A stretch of 47,378 nt of DNA from Pseudomonas donghuensis. GTDB taxonomy: Bacteria; Pseudomonadota; Gammaproteobacteria; Pseudomonadales; Pseudomonadaceae. The position numbers and the translations under genes are program-made. The stretch is taken from positions 1,775 to 49,152 of the forward strand of contig NZ_JH650760.1 in NCBI RefSeq assembly GCF_000259195.1, written 5' to 3'. Below, piece by piece: positions 23,999 through 33,437 of the stretch (positions are counted from its first letter, which is position 1; each line of letters starts with the position of its first letter). A model generated the notes under the pieces. It saw only the letters and a list, made by a program, of their open reading frames with translations, ran no database searches and was not told where the DNA came from.

Positions 23999-25414
23999 AT
24001 GCTCTGGGCCTGTATCCTGCTGCCGCAGTTGGCACTCGACGCGGCACTGCGCGCCCGCGACGACGCCGATACGCCGCTGGTGCTGCTCAGCGGCCCGGCC
24101 CAGCGCCGGGTCTTGCAGGCGGTCAATCCACCGGCGGCCGCTTTGGGCCTGCGCGCCGGGCAGTCGCTGACCACCGCCCAGGCCCTGGCCGGCAGTTTTA
24201 CCTGTGTCGAGCACGACCCGGCGGCCATCGAGCAGTTGCAGCAGTTTCTGGCCGCCTGGGCCTACCGCTTCAGCTCCCAGGTCAGCCTGCATTACCCGCG
24301 GGTGCTGTTGCTCGAAGTCGAATCCAGCCTTGGCCTGTTCGGGCCCTGGCCGGCCTTTGAGGCACGGCTGCGCGCCGAGCTGCGGGCGTTGGGCTTTCGT
24401 CACCGTATTGTCCTGGCCAGCAACCCGGTGGCGGCGCGCATGCTCGCCAATGTTCACGATGGCCTGGCCCTGGAGTGCCCGCAGCAAACCCGCGCGGCGC
24501 TGGAGCAGATGCCCATCGACCGTGTCGGCTTGCCCGCCGAGGCCGCCAGCGCCTTTGCCCGCATGGGCCTGCGCCAGCTCGGCCAGGTCCTGGCCTTGCC
24601 CCGTGATGCCCTGGCCCGGCGCTTTGCCGCGCCGGTGCAACTGCACCTGGACCGCCTGCTCGGGCGGCGGCCCATGGCCCTGGGATTCTATGTGCCGCCG
24701 GACCGTTTCGATGCGCGCCTGGAGCTGAACTTCGATGTCGAATCCCATCAGGCCTTGCTGTTCCCCCTGCGCCGCTTGATCAACGACCTTGCCGCCTTCC
24801 TTGCCGGGCGTGACAGTGGCGTGCAGCGTTTTGCCCTGCACCTGGAACATGCCGAAGGGCCCGATACGTGTGTGCCGGTCGGCCTGCTGGCGGCCGAGCG
24901 CGACCCTTCGCTGCTGTTCGAACTGGCCCGTGGCCGCCTTGAGCAACTGCAAATTGCCGCGCCGGTGCGCAACCTGCGCCTGCTGGCCGAAGACCTGCCG
25001 GCCTTCGTGCCGCAACGTAGCGAATTGTTCGACCCACGCCCGCAGCAGAACCAGCCCTGGGAGCAACTGCGCGAACGCCTGCGTGCACGGCTTGGCGACG
25101 AGGCGGTGCGCGGCCTCACGGCCCAGGCCGATCACCGCCCGGAATGCGCCTGGCACAGCGGCAACGGGCCGCGTCAGGCGCCGCCAGTGTCGAGTGCGCC
25201 GCGCCCGGGCTGGCTGCTGGTCGAGCCCCAGGCCTTGCCCGGCATCGGCGTGCAGTTGCTGACCGGCGCCGAGCGCATCGAGTCCGGCTGGTGGGACGGC
25301 GGCGATGTGCGCCGCGACTACTACCGGGTGCGTACTGCCAGCGGCTTGCAGGGCTGGGCCTACCGCACCCTCGGTGAAGACGGCCCGTTGTGGCTGCAGG
25401 GCTGGTTCGCATGA
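23999..25414 (+). CDS. imuB: ImuB, catalytically inactive Y-family polymerase-like protein
   Basis: A 471-residue adaptor of the mutasome with a DinB-like layout (palm/fingers about 1-160, thumb about 170-240, little finger to about 350, then a C-terminal tail). The N terminus reads [15 protein letters not shown], where active Y-family polymerases carry the first metal-binding aspartate (FxxDxDxF); this residue set is missing, as expected for ImuB. A possible beta-clamp-binding peptide is QRSELF near residues 339-344. It would recruit DnaE2 and ImuA to the clamp. Its stop overlaps the dnaE2 start as ATGA. Confidence 0.92.
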   Translation: MLWACILLPQLALDAALRARDDADTPLVLLSGPAQRRVLQAVNPPAAALGLRAGQSLTTAQALAGSFTCVEHDPAAIEQLQQFLAAWAYRFSSQVSLHYPRVLLLEVESSLGLFGPWPAFEARLRAELRALGFRHRIVLASNPVAARMLANVHDGLALECPQQTRAALEQMPIDRVGLPAEAASAFARMGLRQLGQVLALPRDALARRFAAPVQLHLDRLLGRRPMALGFYVPPDRFDARLELNFDVESHQALLFPLRRLINDLAAFLAGRDSGVQRFALHLEHAEGPDTCVPVGLLAAERDPSLLFELARGRLEQLQIAAPVRNLRLLAEDLPAFVPQRSELFDPRPQQNQPWEQLRERLRARLGDEAVRGLTAQADHRPECAWHSGNGPRQAPPVSSAPRPGWLLVEPQALPGIGVQLLTGAERIESGWWDGGDVRRDYYRVRTASGLQGWAYRTLGEDGPLWLQGWFA

Positions 25415-28400
25415 GCACGCCGGGTTATGCCGAGCTGCACTGCCTGTCCAACTTCAGCTTCCAGCGTGGCGCCTCCAGTGCCCAGGAGCTGTTCCAGCGC
25501 GCCCGCCAGCATGGCTACCAGGCGCTGGCGATCACCGACGAGTGCACCCTGGCCGGTATCGTCCGCGCCTGGCAGGCGGCCAGGGCGACGGGCCTGGCGC
25601 TGATCGTCGGCAGCGAAGTGCGCCTGCACAACGGCCCCAAGCTGGTGCTGCTGGCGGAGAACCTCAGCGGTTACCAGCACCTGTGCAAGCTCATCACCTT
25701 GGGCCGGCGACGGGCGAAGAAGGGCGAGTACCAGTTGCTGCGCGAAGATTTCGACAAACCCCTGGAGGGCCTGCTGGCGCTGTGGGTGCCGGACGGCGCC
25801 GAGGATGACCTGGCCACCGGCCGCTGGTTGCGCGAAGTGTTCGCCCAGCGGCTGTGGCTGGCGGTCGAGCTGCACCGTGGCCCGGATGACCCGCGGCGCC
25901 TGCAACAGCTGCTGGGCCTGGCCGCCAGCCTCGGCATCGCCGCGGTGGCCAGCGGCGATGTGCACATGCATGCCCGTGGCCGCCGCGCCCTGCAGGACAG
26001 CATGACTGCCATCCGCCACCACTGCAGCGTTGCCGAGGCCGGGCAGCGCCTGTTCGCCAATGGCGAGCGGCACCTGCGCCCGCTGGCGCAACTGGCCGAG
26101 CTGTATCCGCAAGCCCTGCTTGAAGAAAGCCTGCGCATTGCCGCGCGGTGCCGTTTCGACCTTGGCCAGTTGCGCTACCAGTACCCCCGCGAGCTGGTCC
26201 CCGAAGGCCAGACGGCCAGCGCCTGGCTGCGTCATCTGTGCGAGCAGGGCCAGCGCTGGCGCTGGCCCGAAGGTATCGGCGACAAGGCTCGCCAGTCCCT
26301 TGAACATGAGCTGGAACTGATTGCCGAGCTCAACTACGAAAGCTACTTCCTCACCGTCCATGACATCGTCAACTTCGCCCGGGGCCAGGGCATTCTCTGC
26401 CAGGGGCGCGGCTCGGCGGCCAACTCGGTGGTGTGTTACGTGCTCGGCATTACCGAACTGGACCCGTTGAAAAGCCACCTGCTGTTCGAGCGCTTCTTGT
26501 CCCGCGAGCGCGACGAGCCGCCGGACATCGACGTCGACTTCGAGCACGAGCGCCGCGAAGAGGTGCTGCAGTATGTGTTCCGCCGCTATGGCCGCCACCG
26601 CGCGGCGCTCACCGCGGTGGCCAGCACCTACCATGCCGCCGGTGCGGTGCGCGATATTGCCCGGGTGCTGGGCTTGCCGGCGCAGCAGATCAACGCCCTG
26701 GCCGATTGCTGCGGGCGCTGGAGCGACCGCTTGCCGCCGCCCGAGCAACTGCGCGAAGCCGGTTTCGACCCCGACAGCCCGCTGCTGCGCCGGGTATTGG
26801 CGTTGACCGGCGAGCTGATCGGCTTTCCCCGCCACCTGTCCCAGCACCCGGGCGGTTTCGTGATTTCCGAGCAGCCGCTGGACAGCCTGGTGCCGGTGGA
26901 AAACGCCGCCATGGAAGATCGCACGGTGATCCAGTGGGACAAGGACGACCTCGACCTGGTCGGCCTGCTCAAGGTCGATATCCTCGCCCTGGGCATGCTC
27001 AGCGCCTTGCGCCGCTGTTTCGACCTGCTGTATCGCCACCGTGGCCGCCAGCTGACCCTGGCCAGCATTCCGGCCGACTGCACGGCAACCTACGAAATGA
27101 TCGGCCGCGCCGACACCGTCGGCGTGTTCCAGATCGAGTCGCGGGCGCAGATGGCCATGCTGCCGCGGCTCAAGCCGAAGAACTTCTACGACCTGGTGAT
27201 CGAGGTGGCGATCGTTCGCCCCGGGCCGATCCAGGGCGACATGGTTCACCCGTACCTGCGCAGGCGCCAGGGCCTTGAGCCGGTGAACTATCCGTCCGAA
27301 GCCTTGCAGAAGGTCTTCGAGCGCACCCTCGGCGTGCCGTTGTTCCAAGAGCAGGTGATGGAGCTGGCGATGGTCGCCAGTGGTTACTCGGCGGGCGAGG
27401 CCGACCAGTTGCGCCGGGCCATGGCCGCCTGGAAGCGCCACGGTGGCCTTGAGCCGCACCGCGAGCGGTTGACCCGGGGCATGCTCGACAACGGCTACAG
27501 CGCAGAGTTTGCCGAGCGTATCTTCGAGCAGATCAAGGGCTTTGGTAGTTATGGCTTTCCTGAATCCCACGCCGCCAGCTTCGCCTTGCTGACCTACGCC
27601 AGCTGCTGGCTCAAGTGCCACGAGCCGGCGATCTTTGCCTGCGCGCTGATCAACAGCTGGCCCATGGGCTTCTACAGCCCCGACCAGATCTTGCAGGACG
27701 CCCGCCGTCACCGCATCGAGATCCGCCCGGTGGATGTCTGCCACAGCGACTGGGACTGCAGCCTGGAGCCGGGGGCAGGGCAGGCCCTGGCCATTCGCCT
27801 GGGCCTGCGCCAGGTGCGCGGCTTTCGTCAGCAGGATGCCCAGCGTATCGAGCAGGCCCGGGCCGAGCGCGGCTGGCGCGATGTCAGTGACCTGTGCCAA
27901 CGGGCACGCCTGGATGCCCGCGCCCGTGAGCTGCTGGCCGATGCCGGGGCCTTGCGTGGCCTGGCCAGCGACCGCTACCGGGCGCGCTGGAGCGTGGCGG
28001 CGGTGCAGGCGCAACTGCCGTTGTTCGCCGGCATAGAGGCACCGCTGGAAGCCCCGGTGGATTTACCGCAGCCGTCGCTGAGCGAGGACATGTTCGCCGA
28101 CTACGCCAGTGTCGGCACCACCCTCGGCCCGCACCCGCTGACCTTGTTGCGCCGCCGCCTCACGGCCCTGGGCTGTCGCAGTGCGCAGGCGCTGGAGCAG
28201 GCCGAACACGGCGACCGGGTCAGCGTGGCGGGGCTGGTGACTGGGCGTCAGCGGCCGGGGACGGCCAGCGGGGTGACTTTCGTCACCCTTGAAGACGAGT
28301 TCGGCAACGTCAACGTAGTGGTCTGGCGCGACTTGGCCGAGCGTCAGCGCCGGGTGCTGGTGGGCGCGCAACTGATGCGGGTGACTGGGCGGCTGGAGTG

Positions 28401-28494
28401 CGAGAGCGGGGTGCGGCATCTGATTGCCCAGCGCCTGGAGGATCTGAGTCCGCTGTTGCAGGGGCTGGATGTGCGGAGCCGGGATTTCCATTGA
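25411..28494 (+). CDS. dnaE2: Error-prone DNA polymerase DnaE2 (ImuC)
   Basis: C-family polymerase of 1027 residues, damage-inducible and used for lesion bypass. The N-terminal PHP domain begins [20 protein letters not shown], where the His pattern of the proofreading PHP is altered as in DnaE2. The catalytic carboxylates are in PDIDVDF (D372, D374, D376). Palm, thumb and fingers follow ([36 protein letters not shown]), then an OB fold near 930-990 ([20 protein letters not shown]). It lacks the long tau-binding tail of replicative DnaE. Last gene of the coupled operon. Confidence 0.95.
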   Translation: MSTPGYAELHCLSNFSFQRGASSAQELFQRARQHGYQALAITDECTLAGIVRAWQAARATGLALIVGSEVRLHNGPKLVLLAENLSGYQHLCKLITLGRRRAKKGEYQLLREDFDKPLEGLLALWVPDGAEDDLATGRWLREVFAQRLWLAVELHRGPDDPRRLQQLLGLAASLGIAAVASGDVHMHARGRRALQDSMTAIRHHCSVAEAGQRLFANGERHLRPLAQLAELYPQALLEESLRIAARCRFDLGQLRYQYPRELVPEGQTASAWLRHLCEQGQRWRWPEGIGDKARQSLEHELELIAELNYESYFLTVHDIVNFARGQGILCQGRGSAANSVVCYVLGITELDPLKSHLLFERFLSRERDEPPDIDVDFEHERREEVLQYVFRRYGRHRAALTAVASTYHAAGAVRDIARVLGLPAQQINALADCCGRWSDRLPPPEQLREAGFDPDSPLLRRVLALTGELIGFPRHLSQHPGGFVISEQPLDSLVPVENAAMEDRTVIQWDKDDLDLVGLLKVDILALGMLSALRRCFDLLYRHRGRQLTLASIPADCTATYEMIGRADTVGVFQIESRAQMAMLPRLKPKNFYDLVIEVAIVRPGPIQGDMVHPYLRRRQGLEPVNYPSEALQKVFERTLGVPLFQEQVMELAMVASGYSAGEADQLRRAMAAWKRHGGLEPHRERLTRGMLDNGYSAEFAERIFEQIKGFGSYGFPESHAASFALLTYASCWLKCHEPAIFACALINSWPMGFYSPDQILQDARRHRIEIRPVDVCHSDWDCSLEPGAGQALAIRLGLRQVRGFRQQDAQRIEQARAERGWRDVSDLCQRARLDARARELLADAGALRGLASDRYRARWSVAAVQAQLPLFAGIEAPLEAPVDLPQPSLSEDMFADYASVGTTLGPHPLTLLRRRLTALGCRSAQALEQAEHGDRVSVAGLVTGRQRPGTASGVTFVTLEDEFGNVNVVVWRDLAERQRRVLVGAQLMRVTGRLECESGVRHLIAQRLEDLSPLLQGLDVRSRDFH

Positions 28495-28497
28495 TTG

Positions 28498-28514
28498 GGG
28501 CTGCTACGCAGCCC
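28498..28514 (+). terminator. Hairpin immediately after dnaE2
   Basis: GGGCTGC-tac-GCAGCCC lies 3 bases after the dnaE2 stop. The stem is strong but no T-run follows, so it may be a processing or factor-dependent end. A REP unit follows 30 bases on. Confidence 0.4.
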
Positions 28515-28542
28515 ATCGCCGGCAACGCCCCACAGGGGATCG

Positions 28543-28572
28543 GTGGGGAGCTGGCTTGCCAGCGATGAGGCC
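28543..28572 (+). repeat. REP unit between dnaE2 and the aldo/keto reductase
   Basis: Core GTGGGGAGCTGGCTTGCCAG with trailing CGATGAGGCC, matching the units elsewhere. Convergent gap; ends 13 bases before the reductase stop. Confidence 0.8.
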
Positions 28573-28584
28573 CTCAGAAACGCC

Positions 28585-29412
28585 TCAAACCATCGACAGA
28601 TGCTGCTTGCGCGTCGGCGGAGCAAAGGCCCGGTCTATCGCCCGCAAGTCTTCATGGCTGAGTACCAGGTTAGCCGCCGCCGCGTTCAGGCGCACATGCT
28701 CAAGGTTCACCGCCTTGGGAATGGCGATCACGCCGTCCTGGCGAATCACCCAGGCCAGGCTCACCTGCGCCGGCGTTGCGCCATGGCGCTCGGCAATCTC
28801 GGCCAGGGTCGGGTGCTTGAGCAAGCGACCGGCCTGGGCCAGCGGGCAGTAGGCCATGGTCGGCAGCTGGCGCTTGTGGCTCCAGGGCAGCAGGTCGTAT
28901 TCGATGCCGCGCTGGGCCGGGTTGTACAGCACCTGGTTGACGGCGCAATCGCGGCTCACCTGATACAGCTCGCGCAGGTCATCGACATCGAAGTTGGACA
29001 CCCCCCAACGGCCGATCTTGCCCTCGACGCGCAAGCGCTCGAAGGCTTCGACGGTTTCCGTCAGCGGGTACTGGCCGCGCCAGTGCAGCAGGTACAGGTC
29101 GATATGATCGGTGCCAAGGCGTTGCAAGCTACGTTCGCAAGCTGCCGGAATACCCTTGAGGCTGGCGTTGTGCGGGTACACCTTGCTGACCAGAAACACG
29201 TTGTCGCGGCGCCCGGCAATGGCCTTGCCGACGACCTTTTCCGCACCCCCTTCGGCGTACATCTCGGCCGTGTCGATCAGGCTCAGGCCCAGCTCGATGC
29301 CGTGCTGCAAGGCGGCGACTTCGGCGGGCTGCCGGCCCGGGTCCTCGCCCATGTACCAGGTGCCCTGGCCGATGGCCGGGACGTTGTGTTCGGCAAGTTT
29401 CACGGTACGCAT
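28585..29412 (-). CDS. Aldo/keto reductase
   Basis: A 275-residue NADPH-dependent TIM-barrel reductase. The catalytic tetrad is visible: D47 and Y52 in LIDTAEMYAEG, K77 in LVSKVYPHN and H110 in DLYLLHWRG. The C-terminal cofactor region is VIAIPKAVNLEHVRLN. Substrate is unknown. The start overlaps the stop of the LysR gene upstream by 13 bases on the same strand, so the two are an operon; the reductase may belong with the divergent CoA-transferase genes or be an unrelated passenger. Confidence 0.9.
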   Translation of the reverse strand: MRTVKLAEHNVPAIGQGTWYMGEDPGRQPAEVAALQHGIELGLSLIDTAEMYAEGGAEKVVGKAIAGRRDNVFLVSKVYPHNASLKGIPAACERSLQRLGTDHIDLYLLHWRGQYPLTETVEAFERLRVEGKIGRWGVSNFDVDDLRELYQVSRDCAVNQVLYNPAQRGIEYDLLPWSHKRQLPTMAYCPLAQAGRLLKHPTLAEIAERHGATPAQVSLAWVIRQDGVIAIPKAVNLEHVRLNAAAANLVLSHEDLRAIDRAFAPPTRKQHLSMV

Positions 29413-30305
29413 GTCACCTCCTGTGGGCGGATATGTTCAAGCAATACGTCCAGCAGCGCCTGGGCCGCTGCCGAGAGTTTATGGTCGGCCAACATCGTGA
29501 CGCCAATGCGCCGTTCGATACTCGGCTCCACCAGCGGCACGCAACGCGCGCCCAGCTCCTGCATCTGGCCGATGCACAGCGCCGGCACGGCACTCACGCC
29601 CAAGCCGTTGGCAACCATACGGCCAATGGTCGACAGTTGATGGCTTTCGAACGCCACCGCCAGCTTGCCGTGTTCGGCGGCCAGGTGCTGTTCGAGCAGC
29701 AAGCGCACTGCCGAGGGGCGTTGCAGGGCGATGAAGTCTTCGGCCAGCAGTTCGCGCCAGCTCACCTGGGCCTGTTGCGCCAGCGGCGAGTCGGCCGGTA
29801 CCACGGCGACGAAGCGGTCCAGGTACAGCGGCTTGAAGCGCAGTGGCTCGCTGGCTTCAGGCTCGAAACCGATGCCCAGTTCGACGCGTCGGTGGCGGAC
29901 CAGCTCCAGCACCTGTTCGTTGATCACATCGTGCACGGTGACGTTGACCCGTGGGTAGCGCTGGCGAAACACCTTCAGCGCCGCTGGCAGCAGGTTACCG
30001 GCAAAGGCCGGCATGGCCGCAATCGCCACCCGTCCAAGCTGCAGGGTAAAGCGCTGGCGCAGCAGCTCTTCGGTGTTGTCCCAGTCGGCCAGCAGTTGCC
30101 GGGCCAGGGGTAGCAACACTTCGCCCTCCGGGGTCAGGCTGACGCTGCGGGTCGTGCGGCTGAGCAGGGCGCCGCCGAGGTTGTCCTCCAGGGCCTTGAT
30201 GGTCAGGCTCAAGGCCGGCTGCGACAGGTGCAGGCGTTCGCCCGCCTGGGCAAAGCTCTGGTACTTGGCGACGGTAACGAAAGCGCGCAACTGTTTGACG
30301 TTCAT
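29400..30305 (-). CDS. LysR-type regulator
   Basis: A 301-residue LysR regulator. The helix-turn-helix is MNVKQLRAFVTVAKYQSFAQ with AGERLHLSQPALSLTIKALE; the effector domain starts near residue 90. It is divergent from the CoA-transferase/AtoE genes, with a 137-base AT-rich gap, and co-directional with the aldo/keto reductase. The arrangement implies control of short-chain fatty acid or acetoacetate use, and of itself. The effector is unknown; a beta-keto acid or its CoA ester is a guess. Confidence 0.9.
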   Translation of the reverse strand: MNVKQLRAFVTVAKYQSFAQAGERLHLSQPALSLTIKALEDNLGGALLSRTTRSVSLTPEGEVLLPLARQLLADWDNTEELLRQRFTLQLGRVAIAAMPAFAGNLLPAALKVFRQRYPRVNVTVHDVINEQVLELVRHRRVELGIGFEPEASEPLRFKPLYLDRFVAVVPADSPLAQQAQVSWRELLAEDFIALQRPSAVRLLLEQHLAAEHGKLAVAFESHQLSTIGRMVANGLGVSAVPALCIGQMQELGARCVPLVEPSIERRIGVTMLADHKLSAAAQALLDVLLEHIRPQEVTCVP

Positions 30306-30316
30306 CGGACTGGACT

Positions 30317-30355
30317 ATTGTTTTGGAAAATTTATTAAACGATCATAAAAACAAA
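30317..30355. promoter_or_regulatory. AT-rich inverted repeat, candidate LysR binding region
   Basis: ATTGTTTT (30317-30324) faces AAAACAAA (30348-30355) in an AT-rich tract that starts 12 bases upstream of the LysR start. The tract contrasts with the GC-rich surroundings and suits a LysR-controlled divergent promoter. Binding is not demonstrated. Confidence 0.4.
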
Positions 30356-30372
30356 ATTAACAAATAAGTGCC

Positions 30373-30411
30373 CAGGGGTGAAGATGGCGCAAACGCTCGC
30401 CGACACCCCTG
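30373..30411 (+). other. Nested hairpin in the leader of the CoA-transferase operon
   Basis: CAGGGGTG (30373-30380) pairs with CACCCCTG (30404-30411), and inside it GGCG (30386-30389) pairs with CGCC (30398-30401). The structure ends 31 bases before the atoD-like ATG. It could be a leader RNA control element or stabiliser; it has no T-run, so it is not a simple terminator. Confidence 0.45.
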
Positions 30412-30442
30412 TCGGATCAACAACTACAAAAGGCGGATCAGC

Positions 30443-31141
30443 ATGGCCGGACTGGACAAGCGCGTAGCAACCTATGAACAGGCTCTTGAAGGCCTGACCG
30501 ACAACATGACGGTACTGGCTGGGGGTTTCGGCCTGTGCGGCATCCCGGAAAACCTCATCGGCGAAATCAAGCGCCGTGGTGTCAAGGGCCTGACCGTGGT
30601 CTCCAACAACTGCGGTGTCGACGGCTTTGGCCTGGGCGTGCTGCTCGAAGACCACCAGATCCGCAAGATGGTCGCCTCCTACGTGGGCGAGAACGCCGAG
30701 TTCGAGCGCCAGCTGCTCAGCGGCGAGCTGGAAGTGGAACTCACCCCGCAAGGCACCCTGGCCGAGAAGATGCGCGCCGGCGGCGCCGGGATCCCGGCCT
30801 TCTTCACCGCCACCGGCTACGGCACCCCGGTGGCCGACGGCAAGGAAGTGCGCGAGTTCAACGGCCGCAAGTACATCCTCGAAGAAGCCATCACCGGTGA
30901 CTTCGCCATCGTCAAGGGCTGGAAGGCCGACCACTACGGCAACGTGGTGTACCGCAACACCGCGCAGAACTTCAATCCGCTGGCCGCCACCGCCGGCAAG
31001 ATCACCGTGGTCGAGGTCGAAGAGATCGTCGAGCCGGGCGTGCTGTTGCCGAGCGAAATCCATACCCCGGGCATCTATGTCGACCGGGTCATCGTCGGCA
31101 CGTTCGAGAAGCGTATCGAAAAACGCACCGTCAAAGCCTGA
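30443..31141 (+). CDS. 3-oxoacid CoA-transferase, subunit A
   Basis: Alpha subunit (232 residues) of a class I CoA-transferase that moves CoA from a donor such as succinyl- or acetyl-CoA to acetoacetate or a short-chain acid. Residues 24-38 ([15 protein letters not shown]) hold the CoA-binding glycine-rich turn, and [20 protein letters not shown] and GEFERQ-like segments match the family. AAGGCGG precedes the ATG; the longer frame upstream runs through the leader hairpin. It is followed 29 bases later by subunit B and then AtoE. The symbols scoA or atoD would both fit; the sequence does not decide. Confidence 0.92.
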   Translation: MAGLDKRVATYEQALEGLTDNMTVLAGGFGLCGIPENLIGEIKRRGVKGLTVVSNNCGVDGFGLGVLLEDHQIRKMVASYVGENAEFERQLLSGELEVELTPQGTLAEKMRAGGAGIPAFFTATGYGTPVADGKEVREFNGRKYILEEAITGDFAIVKGWKADHYGNVVYRNTAQNFNPLAATAGKITVVEVEEIVEPGVLLPSEIHTPGIYVDRVIVGTFEKRIEKRTVKA

Positions 31142-31170
31142 CCCGATAGAACAATAAAGAGATCCTGACC

Positions 31171-31827
31171 ATGGCACTTACCCGCGAACAAATGGCACAA
31201 CGCGTAGCCCGCGAACTCAAGGACGGCTACTACGTCAACCTCGGCATTGGCATCCCGACCCTGGTGGCCAACTACGTCCCGACCGATATGGACGTGATGC
31301 TGCAATCGGAAAACGGCTTGCTCGGCATGGGTGAATTCCCAACCGAAGGGCAACTGGACGCCGACATGATCAACGCCGGCAAACAGACCGTGACCGCCCG
31401 CACGGGCGCCTCGATCTTCAACTCGGCCGAGTCCTTCGCCATGATCCGCGGCGGTCACGTCGACCTCACCGTGCTCGGCGCCTTTGAAGTGGACGTGGAA
31501 GGCAACATCGCCTCGTGGATGATCCCCGGCAAGCTGGTCAAGGGCATGGGCGGGGCGATGGACCTGGTGGCCGGTGCCGACAACATCATCGTCACCATGA
31601 CCCACGCCTCCAAGGACGGTGAGTCCAAGCTGCTGCCGCGCTGCAGCCTGCCGCTGACCGGTGCCGGTTGCATCCGCAAGGTGCTGACCGACCTGGCTTA
31701 CCTTGAGATCGAAAACGGCGCCTTCATCCTGCGCGAAACCGCGCCGGGGGTGTCGGTTGAAGAGATCATCGAGAAGACCGCTGGCAAGTTGATTGTGGCG
31801 GACGATGTCAAAGAGATGACCTTCTGA
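31171..31827 (+). CDS. 3-oxoacid CoA-transferase, subunit B
   Basis: Beta subunit (218 residues) carrying the catalytic glutamate E47 in LQSENGLLGMG, which forms the glutamyl-CoA thioester. Other family blocks are GYYVNLGIGIPTLV, DLTVLGAFEVDVEGNIASWM and the C-terminal VEEIIEKTAGKLIVADDVKE. It pairs with subunit A upstream in a heterodimer or tetramer. The AAAGAG before the ATG is a normal ribosome site. REP elements separate it from AtoE, so AtoE may be expressed at a different level. Confidence 0.94.
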   Translation: MALTREQMAQRVARELKDGYYVNLGIGIPTLVANYVPTDMDVMLQSENGLLGMGEFPTEGQLDADMINAGKQTVTARTGASIFNSAESFAMIRGGHVDLTVLGAFEVDVEGNIASWMIPGKLVKGMGGAMDLVAGADNIIVTMTHASKDGESKLLPRCSLPLTGAGCIRKVLTDLAYLEIENGAFILRETAPGVSVEEIIEKTAGKLIVADDVKEMTF

Positions 31828-31851
31828 TTTGAGTTTCGTGTAGACCTTGCT

Positions 31852-31932
31852 GGCCTCATCGCTGGCAAGCCAGCTCCCACAGGTTCGGTGTAGAGACGAC
31901 CGTGTGGGGGGTGGTTTGCCAGCGATGGGGCC
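31852..31932. repeat. Facing REP pair between CoA-transferase B and atoE
   Basis: Units at 31852-31882 (core GCTGGCAAGCCAGCTCCCAC) and 31902-31932 (inverted, with a degenerate GTGTGGGGGGTGGTTTGCCA core). They lie inside what looks like one operon, where REPs often set differential mRNA stability. Confidence 0.85.
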
Positions 31933-31970
31933 TTGTGCCGTTTCGATAAAGCCAATAAAAGGAAATTTCC

Positions 31971-33401
31971 GTGGCCGCTGATATTCAAGACAGCCGCTCC
32001 GCCCGCTTTGCCCTGCGTTGTTCGAACTGGGCCGAACGCTGGTTCCCCGACTCCTGGGTGTTCGCCGCGCTGGCCGTGGTGCTGGTAGCGGTCGCCGCCA
32101 TCGCCATGGGCGCCAAGCCCACCGACACTGCCAAGGCCTTCGGTGACGGCTTCTGGAGCTTGATCCCGTTCACCATGCAAATGGCCTTCGTGGTCATCGG
32201 TGGTTATGTGGTGGCCAGTTCGCCGCCTGCGGTCAGGCTCATCGACCGCCTGGCGCGAATTCCCAAGAACGGTCGCTCGGCGGTGTGCTGGGTGGCGCTG
32301 ATCTCGATGGTCGCGTCCTTGCTCAACTGGGGCCTGTCGCTGGTGTTCGGCGGCCTGCTGGTCCGTGCCCTGGCGCGCCGCAGCGATTTGAACATGGACT
32401 ACCGTGCTGCCGGTGCAGCCGCCTATCTGGGCCTGGGCGCGGTCTGGGCCCTGGGCTTGTCGTCTTCGGCCGCGCAATTGCAGGCCAACCCGGCCAGCCT
32501 GCCGCCATCGATCCTGGCGATCACCGGGGTGATCCCGTTCACCGAAACCATCTTCCTCTGGCAATCGGGGGTGATGCTCGCCGCCCTGGTGGTGGTCTCG
32601 CTGGTCGTGGCCTATGCCACCGCACCCGGTCCGGGCAGCGCCCGCAGCGCCGAGGCCTGTGGCGTCGACCCGAGCTTCTCGGCGCCGCCGCCGCCCCAGC
32701 GGACCCGCCCGGGCGAGTGGCTGGAATACAGCCCGATCCTGATCCTGTTGCTGGTGGCGCTGGCAGCCGGCTGGCTGTACAACGAATTCTCGAGCAAACC
32801 TGCGATCACTGCGATTTCCGGGCTGAACACTTACAACCTGCTGTTCATCATGACCGGCGCCTTGCTGCACTGGCGTCCGCGCAGCTTTCTCGACGCAGTG
32901 GCCCGGGCGGTGCCGACCACCACCGGGGTGCTGATCCAGTTCCCGCTGTACGGCTCGATCGCGGCGATCCTGACCCAGGTCCAGGGCGCCGATGCACAAA
33001 GCCTGGCGCACCACATCTCGACCTTCTTCGTACAGATCGCCACCCACGATACCTACGCCTTGTTGATGGGCGTGTACTCGGCTGTGCTGGGGTTCTTCAT
33101 CCCGTCGGGTGGCGGCAAGTGGATCATCGAAGCGCCCTACGTGATGCTGGTGGCCAATGACCTGCAGTACCACCTGGGCTGGGCGGTGCAGATCTACAAC
33201 GCCGCCGAGGCGCTGCCGAACCTGATCAACCCGTTCTACATGCTGCCGCTGTTGGGCGTGCTGGGGCTCAAGGCCCGCGACCTGATCGGCTTCTCGTTCG
33301 TGCAGTTGCTGGTGCACGTGCCGCTGGTGCTGTTCCTGCTGTGGATCCTCGGCACTACCTTGCAGTACACGCCGCCGGTGATGCCGACCCCGGCGGGTTG
33401 A
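31971..33401 (+). CDS. atoE: Short-chain fatty acid transporter AtoE
   Basis: A 476-residue inner-membrane transporter with about 11-12 helices, proposed to import short-chain fatty acids or acetoacetate. The N terminus, RWFPDSWVFAALAVVLVAVA, and blocks such as NWGLSLVFGGLLVRALARRS and FFIPSGGGKWIIEAPYVMLV fit the AtoE family. The start is GTG at 31971 after AGGAAATTTCC. With the CoA-transferase genes it forms an uptake-and-activation unit resembling E. coli atoDAE, but without an AtoB thiolase here. Confidence 0.93.
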   Translation: MAADIQDSRSARFALRCSNWAERWFPDSWVFAALAVVLVAVAAIAMGAKPTDTAKAFGDGFWSLIPFTMQMAFVVIGGYVVASSPPAVRLIDRLARIPKNGRSAVCWVALISMVASLLNWGLSLVFGGLLVRALARRSDLNMDYRAAGAAAYLGLGAVWALGLSSSAAQLQANPASLPPSILAITGVIPFTETIFLWQSGVMLAALVVVSLVVAYATAPGPGSARSAEACGVDPSFSAPPPPQRTRPGEWLEYSPILILLLVALAAGWLYNEFSSKPAITAISGLNTYNLLFIMTGALLHWRPRSFLDAVARAVPTTTGVLIQFPLYGSIAAILTQVQGADAQSLAHHISTFFVQIATHDTYALLMGVYSAVLGFFIPSGGGKWIIEAPYVMLVANDLQYHLGWAVQIYNAAEALPNLINPFYMLPLLGVLGLKARDLIGFSFVQLLVHVPLVLFLLWILGTTLQYTPPVMPTPAG

Positions 33402-33418
33402 TTGAGCCCGCTCCCACA
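33402..33418. repeat. Degenerate half REP downstream of atoE
   Basis: AGCCCGCTCCCACAG is the 3' half of a REP core; the 5' half is missing. It directly follows the atoE stop. Confidence 0.55.
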
Positions 33419-33419
33419 G

Positions 33420-33437
33420 TCTGTGTCCAAACACAGA
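33420..33437. terminator. Candidate bidirectional hairpin between atoE and the AhpD-like gene
   Basis: TCTGTGT-ccaa-ACACAGA is a perfect 7-base stem filling the convergent gap and ending at the AhpD-like stop codon. No T-run is present on either side, so terminator activity is uncertain. Confidence 0.4.

Noticed and set aside
25360..28014. An 884-codon minus-strand frame opposite dnaE2
   Set aside because: Same shadow composition; dnaE2 on the plus strand has all catalytic motifs.
30361..30442. A sigma-54 promoter before the CoA-transferase operon
   Set aside because: No properly spaced GG and GC pair of the TGGCAC-N5-TTGC type was found.
31698..33434. A 578-codon minus-strand frame opposite atoE
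   Set aside because: Arg/Gln/His-rich shadow; atoE is supported by family motifs and operon context.
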